A DNA stretch of 51,393 nt, taken from assembly GCA_017445025.1 (NCBI GenBank), contig JAFSVJ010000110.1, forward strand, positions 1-51,393, given 5' to 3'. The position numbers and the translations under genes were made by a program. The notes under the pieces were generated by a model. It was not told the DNA's origin and did not search any database. It worked only from the letters and a program-made list of their open reading frames with translations. This stretch comes from Abditibacteriota bacterium. Lineage in GTDB: Bacteria > Armatimonadota > UBA5829. Positions 1 to 7,844 of the stretch are shown one piece after another (positions within the stretch are counted from its first letter, which is position 1; each line of letters opens with the position of its first letter).

Positions 1-1
1 A

Positions 2-1282
2 AGAGCAAAAGACGAAAACAATAAATATATATATGATTTAGAATTTAAAGAATATAATGATAACGGAACAACTGAAGAAAATGCACAGATAGACCCTATA
101 ACCGGTGAACCGGAAGATTGGGAAGCAGATGATGAGTATATATATTACATAAGATCTTTTGCGTTAAAAGATACATTTGGATTACCTGCTCATAGTGGTT
201 CTATACTAATGTATGACGATGAATTTGATTCAACAGACATTAGCAATTTATCTGAACAATGTTTACTGCATAACAGTTCTGACCTAAAAATTTCTTCAAC
301 TACCGGATTAAGTCATAAATTTGAAATTGCAGTTCCGCATGAATATATGAAATATGCCGGGAATTATATTTTTCCTATGATTCTGCAAGATAATCATCAA
401 AACAAATATAGAAATCATAATTCAAAGAAAGCTATTTGTTTGAATGGAAATAACGATATAAAATCTATTTGTTTTTATTATATAGACGAAAATTGGAAAA
501 ATGATGATGAACCGAAATTTGCTCCTTTTGATTTAACATATAGAGATTATAATATAATTTTAAATCTAGGTTTTATTGGAGGACAAAATATTCCGTATTC
601 ACCACATTTAGGAAATACCGGACTGTTAAGAAATATTAATGCTTCTGAAGCTATTCATACTTTAAACACTATATGTCCTAATTGTTTACATAACCAACAA
701 AATAATCCAAATGTAAAAAGAACTTCTAATTACATATGGGCATATTATGGTCATGCGAATTATAATCGACTTCATTATAATAATCATATTTCTAATTATA
801 CAGATTTGTTTTTAGGGGATGATAATAATATGTATTTATACAAAGATGAAAATCCCTACACACCCTACACAATGATTAATTTAAACAGTTTAGAAGCGAC
901 TTGTTTAGTATATTTGTATGGTTGTCATACTTCAACAACAGGTAAAGTTAATAATAATTATATTGCTCCTATTGCCAAAAGATTTGTGAATCGTTTTGGT
1001 GCATTGACTTCAATAGGGTTTGATTGTTATGTCTTTACTTATGGTTCTTTTAGGGTATTTGATAAGAATTTTTGGAATTTTTTAGTAAATAATTATAATA
1101 ATGATAATTATTCTATTTATCAAGCATATAATGATGCATATTTTATAGCAATAGAAGATTATAAAAAACGAAAAAATAAATATAAAGATCCTAATCAAAA
1201 TGGAAATGTAAAATTTGATAGTTTTAAGGTCGATTTTTATGGAAATAAAAATGTTAAATTGAAGGAAAAGAAAAATGAATAG
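2..1282 (+). CDS. 5'-truncated caspase/CHAT-like protein (C-terminal part)
   Basis: The frame is open from the first bases of the window, so the true start lies outside it; the ATG at 209 is internal. About 426 residues are visible. The first ~60 are acidic and Tyr-rich, like the end of a beta-rich extracellular domain. The C-terminal half carries a YYGHA motif (His codon 752-754) and, 57 residues later, a hydrophobic strand ending YGCHTS (Cys codon 923-925). This His...Gly-Cys arrangement is the dyad pattern of caspase-fold peptidases (C14/CHAT/C25-like). Protease activity is inferred only from this dyad. The next gene starts 8 nt before this stop, so the two are probably translationally coupled. 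A non-catalytic caspase-fold domain is the alternative. Confidence 0.65.
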   Translation, partial: RAKDENNKYIYDLEFKEYNDNGTTEENAQIDPITGEPEDWEADDEYIYYIRSFALKDTFGLPAHSGSILMYDDEFDSTDISNLSEQCLLHNSSDLKISSTTGLSHKFEIAVPHEYMKYAGNYIFPMILQDNHQNKYRNHNSKKAICLNGNNDIKSICFYYIDENWKNDDEPKFAPFDLTYRDYNIILNLGFIGGQNIPYSPHLGNTGLLRNINASEAIHTLNTICPNCLHNQQNNPNVKRTSNYIWAYYGHANYNRLHYNNHISNYTDLFLGDDNNMYLYKDENPYTPYTMINLNSLEATCLVYLYGCHTSTTGKVNNNYIAPIAKRFVNRFGALTSIGFDCYVFTYGSFRVFDKNFWNFLVNNYNNDNYSIYQAYNDAYFIAIEDYKKRKNKYKDPNQNGNVKFDSFKVDFYGNKNVKLKEKKNE

Positions 1283-2456
1283 ATTATTTATTATTTTAAT
1301 TATTATAATATTAAGTCAATTGTATTGTTATTCAGAAAGTTTGACTAATCAACAAGTTATTCAAATAGTTAAAGATTTTGAAAACAATCAAAATTTAAGT
1401 GACTTGAATGTTTCCGTTTATGAATTTGATGGAATAATAGACTTTTGGGTTACAAAAACAAATAATAATTTTAACAAAAAATGGGTTGTAAAACCTAATG
1501 TTGATTCTGTAGTTAGATATACTAATTATAACGAAATTGATAATGAATTAGAACAAAGTGATAGTAATTATACACAAGATCAATGTATTTCTATTGCATT
1601 AAACTATTTAAACTCAAAAAATATTAATATATTAAATTATATAATTGAAGATGATGATATAGAATGGAAGGATGGCAACTATTGTTATTGTATGCGTAAA
1701 ATCATCAATTCAAACTTAAAAATACCGTCTATTAATTTAATAGTTATTCATATTAATTCCTTTTCTGGCAATATATCTTATTTTTCCCATAGTTATAATG
1801 ACGATATGATTATAAGTCAAGAACCGGAATTAACAGATGCACAAGTAACTCAGATTGTAAATAATATTTTTGGAGAAAATAATATTTCTGTTTTAAATAT
1901 TGGTGGTTATGGATATAATGAGAATTATGATGGAATATCACGATTGGCATTTATAAACAATAATGATTATATGGTTGAAATTGATGCATTTAGTCATAAT
2001 GTTATTGGCATTTATGCTTCGGCTTCTTGTAATTACGATAAATATAAAAACATTAATATAAATGCTAATAAAAATGAATATAATAGTAAAAATGCCAAAG
2101 AAACGATTAAATTAAAAAAACAACCATACAAAGAATTATCAGATGAAGAACTTAAAGGTATTAATGTTGATAATAAAAATATTAATTTCATATTATGTAA
2201 CACAGAAAGCCCAAAGAATATAAAATATACAGAATTATCTAATAGTTTTGAGATTGATAAAGATGATAAAGGTATAGCCCGAATGGAAGTAAATGGGATT
2301 AAGTTTATATTCCGAAACGGTTCATACTGGTGTTTTATTAATAACAAAACCTACAATATGGGTGGAAACTGTATAATTGAAAATGGTAAACTAAAACTAC
2401 CGGAAGAGTTTTACAAAAAAGTTCAAGATAAGGATTACCAATTTTTTCGAAAATGA
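1275..2456 (+). CDS. Secreted protein with PepSY-like repeats and C-terminal stalk-like domain
   Basis: This 393-residue protein begins with a clear signal peptide (MNRLFIILIIIILSQLYC), so it is exported and possibly lipid-anchored at Cys18. Two segments starting LTNQQVIQIV and LTDAQVTQIV, about 165 residues apart, look like a duplicated PepSY/YpeB-type unit. The last ~60 residues (VNGIKFIFRNGS..., then INNKTYNM and IENGKLKLPEEF) resemble the copper amine oxidase N-terminal-like 'stalk' domain common in secreted proteins. An AAGGAAAAG ribosome-binding site precedes the ATG, which overlaps the upstream caspase-like gene by 8 nt. No catalytic residues were recognised. A role in binding or inhibiting the upstream protein is possible but only inferred. 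Confidence 0.65.
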   Translation: MNRLFIILIIIILSQLYCYSESLTNQQVIQIVKDFENNQNLSDLNVSVYEFDGIIDFWVTKTNNNFNKKWVVKPNVDSVVRYTNYNEIDNELEQSDSNYTQDQCISIALNYLNSKNINILNYIIEDDDIEWKDGNYCYCMRKIINSNLKIPSINLIVIHINSFSGNISYFSHSYNDDMIISQEPELTDAQVTQIVNNIFGENNISVLNIGGYGYNENYDGISRLAFINNNDYMVEIDAFSHNVIGIYASASCNYDKYKNININANKNEYNSKNAKETIKLKKQPYKELSDEELKGINVDNKNINFILCNTESPKNIKYTELSNSFEIDKDDKGIARMEVNGIKFIFRNGSYWCFINNKTYNMGGNCIIENGKLKLPEEFYKKVQDKDYQFFRK

Positions 2457-2588
2457 GCCAAAGATAAAACCAATTGAAACAACACAAGAAAAACTTACTT
2501 TGTTTGGTAAAATCAAAAATCTTTGGCTGGGAATTTTAAGTTTTTTAAAAAATTTTTTTATTTTTTTCAAAAAAGTGGGTTTTAGGGC

Positions 2589-2618
2589 TTGACAAACCCA
2601 TGTTGAATGTGGTATAAT
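2589..2618 (+). promoter_or_regulatory. Sigma-70-type promoter of the aromatic leader 1
   Basis: A consensus -35 TTGACA (2589-2594) and consensus -10 TATAAT (2613-2618) are separated by 18 nt. The -10 is preceded by TGG, giving an extended -10. The predicted start, near 2625, lies only about 3 nt before the leader-peptide ATG at 2628. Confidence 0.85.
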
Positions 2619-2627
2619 ATAATTGTT

Positions 2628-2684
2628 ATGAGAAGAAACTTTTCAAAACTTAATAGAGCTTATTATTGGTGGTATTCTGGTTAG
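2628..2684 (+). CDS. Attenuator leader peptide with Tyr-Tyr-Trp-Trp-Tyr
   Basis: An 18-codon ORF encodes MRRNFSKLNRAYYWWYSG and ends in TAG. Five consecutive aromatic codons (TAT TAT TGG TGG TAT) sit seven codons before the stop, exactly where a stalled ribosome would control the downstream RNA fold. There is no Shine-Dalgarno sequence, and the predicted transcription start is ~3 nt upstream, so it may be read as a leaderless message. The design matches classical amino-acid attenuators (trp, his, phe), here sensing both Tyr- and Trp-tRNA charging. It lies 155 nt upstream of the PaaK-family gene. Confidence 0.85.
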   Translation: MRRNFSKLNRAYYWWYSG

Positions 2685-2687
2685 AGA

Positions 2688-2734
2688 GTACCGCAGTATC
2701 TATATGTGTCGCGGTGCAAACCGCGGTTTTTTTT
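2688..2734 (+). terminator. Attenuator 1: mutually exclusive antiterminator and terminator
   Basis: The terminator stem is CGCGGT (2710-2715), loop GCAA, ACCGCG (2720-2725), followed by G and eight T residues. The competing antiterminator pairs GTACCGC (2688-2694, just after the leader stop) with GCGGTGC (2711-2717), one pair being G-U. The first segment can instead pair with GTGGTA inside the Trp/Tyr codons (2670-2675). This gives the standard 1:2, 2:3, 3:4 logic: stalling at aromatic codons frees segment 2, forms 2:3 and allows read-through into the ligase gene. Confidence 0.85.
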
Positions 2735-2742
2735 GAAAGAAT

Positions 2743-2775
2743 AAGACCGCATTAATAAAATGTGGTCTTTTTTTT
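2743..2775 (+). terminator. Second (backup) terminator hairpin before paaK
   Basis: AAGACCGCAT (2743-2752) pairs with ATGTGGTCTT (2760-2769) with one G-U pair, followed by an uninterrupted T run to 2775. It lies directly behind the attenuator terminator. A similar tandem pair occurs before trpB. Its first strand contains GACCGC, so it might also interact with upstream segments. Confidence 0.7.
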
Positions 2776-2839
2776 GTGAGAGTTTTGAAAAGTTAAATTA
2801 AATAATAAAAACCATATAAATTGAAATTTGGAGAAAAAA

Positions 2840-4111
2840 ATGAAGGATTATTATTTCAATGTTAAAGCTGAAACAATGAGCAGAGATGAAATTATATATA
2901 ATCAAGAAAAATCTCTCCGCAGAGTTGTTATTAATGCTTATGCAAACAACGATTTCTATAAAGCCAAATTTGATAAATTAGGGGTTAATGTTAGAGATAT
3001 AAAAGGACTTGAAGATTTACCTAAGCTTGGTTTTATAGACAAAGAGGACTTTCGTGAACAGTTTCCAATGGGAATGTTATGTGTCCCTAAGGAAGATTTG
3101 AGAGAAATTCACATGTCCTCAGGTTCTACGGGAACTCCCGTAGCTATGGTCTATAACGAGCATGACCTTAACCAATGGGCTGAATGTATGGCTCGATGTT
3201 ATACCATGGCAGGGCTTTTCGAAGGAGACCCGGTTCAGATAACTCCTACCTTCGGAATGTTTAACGGTGGTTTGGGAATGTTCCACGGAGCCAGAAAGGC
3301 AGGTCTCTTTATAGTTCCCGCCTCCAGCGGAAACACTCCCAGACAGATTAGACTTATGAGAGACTTTAATGTTAAATGTCTTACCGGTGTAGTTTCTTAT
3401 ACGGTTAGAATCATGGAAGTTATGGATGAAATGGGAATTGAACTTCCCAACCTTAAAGTGGGTATATTCGGAGCTGAAAGTTTTTCCACTCTTATGAGAG
3501 AGAGAATTGAGAAGCGTCTTGGTATTGATGCTTTTGATATTTACGGAATGACTGAAACCGGTGGTGTGGGAACCACAGGAATGGATTGCCGAGATCACTC
3601 AGGTATTCATATTTGGGAAGACCAATATATCGTTGAGATCATAAATCCGGAAACGGGAGAAGTGGTTCCCGACGGTGAATATGGTGAAGTTGTATTCACT
3701 TCTCTTCACAGAGAGTCAATCCCAATTATTCGTTTTAAGACAGGAGATTTGTCAAGAGTTATTTCAAGAGAGCCTTGTGCTTGCGGAAGAACACACACCA
3801 AAATTGAACAAATAAGAGGAAGGAAAGATGATATGATCATCGTTAAGGGTGTAAACTTCTTCCCCAAACAAGTGGAAACAGCACTCCTTGAAATCCCCGG
3901 AGTTTTAAACGAGTATCAAATTATTGTTTTTGAAAAGGATGGCGTTCGCGACGTTCGTATCAATGTAGAGGCAGAAGACGGTGTTACCGGCTACATTGTA
4001 GAAAAGAAATTAAAAGAAACATTGGGCTTCTCACCAAAAGGTGATGTATTTAAGCCCGGAACCCTCCCAAGAAGGGAAGGAAAAGCACAACGTGTAATTT
4101 ACGAAAAATAA
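2840..4111 (+). CDS. paaK: Phenylacetate-CoA ligase family (aryl-CoA ligase)
   Basis: This adenylate-forming ligase joins an aryl acid such as phenylacetate or indoleacetate to CoA. It has the Gly-rich ATP loop SSGSTGTP, the FDIYGMTETGG segment that binds the adenylate, the hinge-region RFKTGDLSR and a CxCG cysteine pair (EPCACGRTH) typical of PaaK proteins; length (423 aa) is normal. I place the start at ATG 2840, with GGAG at 2830-2833, rather than the in-frame TTG at 2828. The gene sits behind a Tyr/Trp attenuator and in front of an MFS transporter. This suggests activation of imported aryl acids for aromatic amino-acid synthesis by reductive carboxylation, not degradation. The exact substrate is unknown. 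Confidence 0.9.
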   Translation: MKDYYFNVKAETMSRDEIIYNQEKSLRRVVINAYANNDFYKAKFDKLGVNVRDIKGLEDLPKLGFIDKEDFREQFPMGMLCVPKEDLREIHMSSGSTGTPVAMVYNEHDLNQWAECMARCYTMAGLFEGDPVQITPTFGMFNGGLGMFHGARKAGLFIVPASSGNTPRQIRLMRDFNVKCLTGVVSYTVRIMEVMDEMGIELPNLKVGIFGAESFSTLMRERIEKRLGIDAFDIYGMTETGGVGTTGMDCRDHSGIHIWEDQYIVEIINPETGEVVPDGEYGEVVFTSLHRESIPIIRFKTGDLSRVISREPCACGRTHTKIEQIRGRKDDMIIVKGVNFFPKQVETALLEIPGVLNEYQIIVFEKDGVRDVRINVEAEDGVTGYIVEKKLKETLGFSPKGDVFKPGTLPRREGKAQRVIYEK

Positions 4112-4198
4112 AAATTTAAGGTTAGTTGTAATTTTACAAAAAAAAGTAAGTTATAATTATCAAATTATAAAACTAATAAAAAATAGGTGGTTATTAAA

Positions 4199-5434
4199 AT
4201 GAAACTCGAACAAAAAAGATGGCTGATTTTATTGGCCGGTTTTCTATCAAACTTATGTCAAGGTATTGCATACGCATCCAGTATATTTATGGCACCCATT
4301 ATAAGTGCATTTAACATAGATAAACCTCAAGCAGCTTTAGCTTTCTCCTTGATTATCGCATGTTTGCCCATAGGAACCATAATAGGTGGTGTTATGAGCA
4401 GTAAAAAAGGTCCTCGTGGTCCTATTGTATTAGGTAGTGTTATTTTTGCACTGGGTCTTATTTTGGCATCATTTACCATTAAGTCTCAAAACCTTATGGC
4501 TCTTTACATTACCTACGGTTGTATGCTTGGTGTAGGTAGTGGATTTGCATACGGATCTATTGTAGGAACTGTCACCCAATGGTTCCCTGACAAGAGAGGT
4601 CTTGCCGGTGGTTTGGTAGTTGCCGCTTTAGGTGGTGGCCCTGTTGTTTTAACTCCCATTATGGTAGCTCTTTTGGATGCAGCAGGACTTCAAATGTCTT
4701 TCCTTATTTTAGGTATAGTATTTGCTGTTGTTATGATTGGTGCCGCTTTGGTTGTTGTTGCTCCTCCTAAGGACTTTGTTCCCGAAGGATTTGTTGCAAA
4801 AACAAAAGCTCCTGCTGACGGTGAGGCAAAAGCTCCTGCCAAAAAGACTGACTTTATATGGAGTGAAATGCTTAAAACTCTTGACTTTTGGGTTTTATTT
4901 GTATTATTCTTTGCAGGAACTTTTGGTGGACTTATGATTATTTCTAAAGCCAAACCATTATGTGAAGCTGTATTAGAAAACCTAAATGTTGCCGAAGCTG
5001 GTGCATTGGCAGCATCAGGGGTTATGATTATTGCCGCATGTAACGCTCTCGGTAGACTTTTCTGGGGAGCCGTTTCAGATAAATTAGGCAGAATGCCTAC
5101 TTTGATGATTATGTTTGCCGTTCAAGCTGTATTAATGGCAGTTATTAATATGATGGGTGTAAACTTTGTTCTGTTCCTTATAGGACTTGCCATTACAGGT
5201 TTATGTTTCGGTGGATACCTTGGAATGTTCCCGGCACTTTGTGCAGACTTCTTTGGTATTAAGAATGTGACCCTAAACTTTGGTATTTTGTTTGCAGCCT
5301 TTGCCGTAAGTGGAGTTTTTGCTCCTATTATCGGTGCAAAGTTTGATGCTGTGACCGGTTACCATGTAGCCGCTGTTATCGCAGCTGTGGGATTCTTTAT
5401 TTCAATGTTTATGCTCAAAAGAGCAAAAAAATAA
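4199..5434 (+). CDS. MFS transporter, oxalate/formate antiporter (OFA)-like
   Basis: A 411-residue membrane protein with about 12 predicted hydrophobic helices, arranged 6+6 around a charged, Ala/Lys-rich loop near residues 200-220. The first half carries GxxxGxGxG-like helices (GCMLGVGSGFAYG) and the WFPDKRGLAGG loop characteristic of the OFA family of small carboxylate transporters. The start is ATG 4199, with AGGTGG at 4185-4190; the upstream GTG at 4187 lies inside that ribosome-binding site. It follows the aryl-CoA ligase by 87 nt without an obvious terminator, so both share the Tyr/Trp attenuator. Import of an aryl acid is inferred from that linkage; family members also carry formate, oxalate or other monocarboxylates. 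Confidence 0.85.
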   Translation: MKLEQKRWLILLAGFLSNLCQGIAYASSIFMAPIISAFNIDKPQAALAFSLIIACLPIGTIIGGVMSSKKGPRGPIVLGSVIFALGLILASFTIKSQNLMALYITYGCMLGVGSGFAYGSIVGTVTQWFPDKRGLAGGLVVAALGGGPVVLTPIMVALLDAAGLQMSFLILGIVFAVVMIGAALVVVAPPKDFVPEGFVAKTKAPADGEAKAPAKKTDFIWSEMLKTLDFWVLFVLFFAGTFGGLMIISKAKPLCEAVLENLNVAEAGALAASGVMIIAACNALGRLFWGAVSDKLGRMPTLMIMFAVQAVLMAVINMMGVNFVLFLIGLAITGLCFGGYLGMFPALCADFFGIKNVTLNFGILFAAFAVSGVFAPIIGAKFDAVTGYHVAAVIAAVGFFISMFMLKRAKK

Positions 5435-5480
5435 TTATTTATTAAAATTTCCCTTTTATGGGAAGTAAAGGTTTATTAAA

Positions 5481-5546
5481 ATGAAAAACAATTCTTTGAC
5501 AAATTCTGTAAAATTAAATATGAATAGTTGGTGGTGGCATTGTTAG
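5481..5546 (+). CDS. trp-type leader peptide with Trp-Trp-Trp
   Basis: A 21-codon ORF ends ...MNSWWWHC and TAG. Three consecutive TGG codons (5529-5537) lie three codons before the stop. AAAGG at 5467-5471 gives a usable ribosome-binding site for ATG 5481; the internal ATG at 5520 would give an eight-residue peptide. No convincing promoter lies between the MFS stop and this ATG, so transcription may read through from the upstream operon. It precedes trpB by 132 nt. Confidence 0.85.
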   Translation: MKNNSLTNSVKLNMNSWWWHC

Positions 5547-5610
5547 ATGCCATGGGAATTGTTTTGCGTCGTAAATTTGCCGTGGCATAAATCTTGCCAC
5601 GGCTTTTTAT
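5535..5610 (+). terminator. Attenuator 2 (classical trp architecture)
   Basis: Segment 1 TGGCAT (5535-5540, overlapping the third Trp codon) pairs with segment 2 ATGCCA (5547-5552, just after the stop). Segment 2 is also perfectly complementary to TGGCAT at 5583-5588 (segment 3). Segment 3, as GCCGTGGCA (5579-5587), forms a nine-pair terminator with TGCCACGGC (5595-5603) followed by five T. These are exactly the alternative 1:2, 2:3 and 3:4 folds of a tryptophan attenuator. Confidence 0.9.
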
Positions 5611-5612
5611 TT

Positions 5613-5636
5613 ACCGTGGTTTTGCCACGGTTTTTT
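5613..5636 (+). terminator. Second terminator hairpin before trpB
   Basis: ACCGTGG (5613-5619) pairs with CCACGGT (5625-5631) around TTTTG, followed by a T run. Its stem repeats the CCGTGG core of the preceding terminator, so segments may exchange partners. It acts as a backup terminator, as in the paaK leader. Confidence 0.75.
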
Positions 5637-5678
5637 ATTGTTGTTAAAAAAATATAATATATAAGTGAGGATAAAAAA

Positions 5679-6866
5679 ATGAAGATTTTTAACACACCCA
5701 ACGAAGAGGGTTTCTTCGGAGAATTTGGGGGAATGTTCGTTCCCGAGGAATTAAAAGGCGTTTTGCGAGAAGTGGATGATGCTTTTAAAAAGTATTCTAC
5801 AGATAAAGACTTTTTGGAAGAGCTTAACTATTACTATAATCAATATATAGGTCGTCCCACTCCTTTGTATTATGCTGAGGAAATGACAAAAGATTTAAAG
5901 GGTGCAAAGGTTTATTTAAAGAGAGAAGACCTTTGCCACATGGGAGCTCATAAGCTTAACAATGTAATAGGGCAGATTCTTATTGCCAAGAGAATGGGTA
6001 AGAAGAGAGTTATAGCCGAAACAGGTGCGGGACAGCATGGAGTTGCAACAGCTTGTGCCGCCGCAAGGTTTGGTATGGAATGTGTAATCTATATGGGTGA
6101 AATTGATAAAGAGAGGCAAGCCTTAAATGTATTTAGAATGGAAATGATGGGTGCAACGGTAAAGGGTGTAAGTTACGGAACCAAAACCTTAAAAGAGGCC
6201 GTTGACGAAGCATTTATGGACTTTGTCCAAAATAAGGATAATACTTTCTATGTGGTAGGTTCAGCTGTAGGTCCTCACCCATATCCTCATATGGTGAAAT
6301 TTTTCCAATCTGTTATAGGAAGAGAAGCAAGAGAACAGATATTAAAGGCAGAAGGAAAGCTTCCCGATTATGTTATTGCCTGTATAGGTGGCGGAAGTAA
6401 TGCTATAGGTATATTTAATGAGTTTATAGGTGACTCTTCTGTTAAACTTATAGGTGCCGAAGGAGCCGGAAAAGGAATTGATTCCGGATTGACAGCCGCA
6501 ACCATTACCATAGGTAAAGAGGGTATTCTTCACGGATTTAATTCTTATGTTATGTTAGATGAAAAAGGTGAAGTGGCTCCTGCTTATTCAATTTCTGCGG
6601 GACTTGATTATCCCGGAATAGGACCGGAGCATGCATATCTTGCCAAAACAGGACGAGAAAAAGCTGTTCCCATAACCGATGATGAGGCAGTTAATGCTTT
6701 GAAATATCTTTCTAAGACAGAAGGTATTATTCCGGCATTGGAATCCTCCCATGCTATTGCCGCCGCCATGAAATTGATTCCTACATTATCTAAAGATAAA
6801 CTTGTTATAATTAATCTTTCAGGACGTGGGGATAAGGATGTTCATCAACTTATGAATATTAAGTAG
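5679..6866 (+). CDS. trpB: Tryptophan synthase beta chain
   Basis: This PLP enzyme condenses indole with L-serine to give L-tryptophan. The 395-residue sequence has the beta-chain core: PLP lysine in GAHKLNN (K92), ETGAGQHG (E114), the SAVGPHPYP loop and the phosphate-binding GGGSNA (237-242), ending SGRGDKD. Normally TrpA supplies indole through a tunnel, but no trpA or other trp gene is adjacent. The next gene is an unrelated phosphatase behind a terminator. Control by a Trp-only attenuator and the lone position point to salvage of external indole. A distant trpA elsewhere in the genome cannot be excluded. GAGG precedes the ATG. Confidence 0.95.
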   Translation: MKIFNTPNEEGFFGEFGGMFVPEELKGVLREVDDAFKKYSTDKDFLEELNYYYNQYIGRPTPLYYAEEMTKDLKGAKVYLKREDLCHMGAHKLNNVIGQILIAKRMGKKRVIAETGAGQHGVATACAAARFGMECVIYMGEIDKERQALNVFRMEMMGATVKGVSYGTKTLKEAVDEAFMDFVQNKDNTFYVVGSAVGPHPYPHMVKFFQSVIGREAREQILKAEGKLPDYVIACIGGGSNAIGIFNEFIGDSSVKLIGAEGAGKGIDSGLTAATITIGKEGILHGFNSYVMLDEKGEVAPAYSISAGLDYPGIGPEHAYLAKTGREKAVPITDDEAVNALKYLSKTEGIIPALESSHAIAAAMKLIPTLSKDKLVIINLSGRGDKDVHQLMNIK

Positions 6867-6887
6867 AGTATTTATGTTTTAAAATTA

Positions 6888-6925
6888 TGTGATAAGATTA
6901 ATTAAATAGTCTTATCACATTTTTA
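6888..6925 (+). terminator. Rho-independent terminator after trpB
   Basis: TGTGATAAGA (6888-6897) pairs perfectly with TCTTATCACA (6910-6919), followed by TTTTT. It closes the aromatic-salvage region. Confidence 0.85.
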
Positions 6926-6929
6926 TATT

Positions 6930-6958
6930 TGATTTTATATTGCTAAAAATGTTATAAT
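6930..6958 (+). promoter_or_regulatory. Probable promoter of the PAP2 gene
   Basis: A consensus TATAAT (6953-6958) lies 34 nt before the ATG at 6992. The -35 is weak (TGATTT, 6930-6935, 17-nt spacing). Confidence 0.55.
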
Positions 6959-6991
6959 ATAATGTAATTAAATCAAAAAAAGACATAAGTT

Positions 6992-7594
6992 ATGAAAATA
7001 GAAAATAAGATTTTAATTGTAGGTTTAATATTTGCCACTTTGACAGGTGTGGCTGTATTTATTGATTGGGAGAGCTTTTTAGATTTACACATTCTTGGAG
7101 AGTGTGGCTACTTTTTTTCAAACTATGTGTATATTGCATTTATGTTGTTCGGTATAATTTATACAATAGTTTTAAGCCGTAAATATGAGGAGTGTAAGGG
7201 TGTCTTTTGGCAAGCATTGATAGTAATATTGTTATTGACCGCACTACACATGGGAATAAAAGCTGTCTTTGGGGAATGGACCCCTCGTCCAAGCAAATTA
7301 CATGGTGGCTTTCCATCCGGTCATTCTCAAGTGGTATTTGCTTTGGCATTTTTAATGTCAGTGAGAAATAAAAAGCTAACAATTCTTACTTTTTTGGTGG
7401 CAGCCTTAATTGCTTGGAGCAGAATATATTCTGTCCGTTTTGTGGAAGGAGTGGAATATATCCCCGCCCACTATCCTTACCAAGTCCTTTTCGGCTCATA
7501 TTTCGGAGTGCTGTTAACATATCTAATGTATGAATATTTAGAACCGAAGAGAGAATTGATAATGGAAAGGATAAGGAAACAGAAGCGAGTATAA
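6992..7594 (+). CDS. Divergent PAP2-type membrane phosphatase
   Basis: A 200-residue protein with about five hydrophobic helices, related to type 2 phosphatidic-acid/undecaprenyl-pyrophosphate phosphatases. Motif 1 (K...RP, GEWTPRP) and motif 2 (FPSGHSQ) are present. Motif 3 is altered: after SRIYS there is an extra ~10-residue stretch before HYPYQ, and the Asp usually found four residues after the His is Gln. It probably removes phosphate from a lipid-linked substrate at the membrane, but the changed motif makes activity less certain. It stands alone between two terminators; the upstream ribosome-binding site is weak. Confidence 0.75.
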   Translation: MKIENKILIVGLIFATLTGVAVFIDWESFLDLHILGECGYFFSNYVYIAFMLFGIIYTIVLSRKYEECKGVFWQALIVILLLTALHMGIKAVFGEWTPRPSKLHGGFPSGHSQVVFALAFLMSVRNKKLTILTFLVAALIAWSRIYSVRFVEGVEYIPAHYPYQVLFGSYFGVLLTYLMYEYLEPKRELIMERIRKQKRV

Positions 7595-7626
7595 AAATCC
7601 CATAGAAATTTGGGATTTTTATACTC
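7587..7626. terminator. Long symmetric terminator after the PAP2 gene
   Basis: GAGTATAAAAATCCCA (7587-7602) pairs with TGGGATTTTTATACTC (7611-7626) over 16 bp with an 8-nt loop. It overlaps the PAP2 stop codon. A/T runs on both arms allow it to work in both directions. Confidence 0.8.
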
Positions 7627-7790
7627 AAAACAAAATATATTTTTCTCAAACAATAAAGTTTCTCACCGGCGAAGGTTTTTGTTTTATATAATTGTCATAT
7701 ATACAGAAAAATATATAGATAATCTTAACAATAAATGTTTTTTATGTAAAACAAAAATTTAATATTTTTTTAAAAATATGGTTTTATCAC

Positions 7791-7819
7791 TTGACTTTTT
7801 TTGTTAAATAGGGTATAAT
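7791..7819 (+). promoter_or_regulatory. Promoter of the transglutaminase-like gene
   Basis: TTGACT (7791-7796) and TATAAT (7814-7819) are separated by 17 nt, with GGG before the -10. The rest of the 218-nt gap after the preceding terminator holds only AT-rich sequence. Confidence 0.8.
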
Positions 7820-7844
7820 AAAATTAATAAAGAATAAGTTATAT

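Noticed and set aside
3119..3598. 159-codon open frame on the - strand inside paaK
   Set aside because: It is antisense to well-conserved ligase motifs, has no family signal or promoter, and is explained as a shadow of the coding frame.
5449..5464. TTCCC/GGGAA hairpin after the MFS gene as a terminator
   Set aside because: Only five pairs and no following T run.
5496..5524. TTGACA...TATGAA promoter-like pair inside the trp leader
   Set aside because: Transcription would start within the Trp codons (~5531), bypassing the leader peptide and contradicting the perfectly formed attenuator; TTGACA here encodes Leu-Thr.
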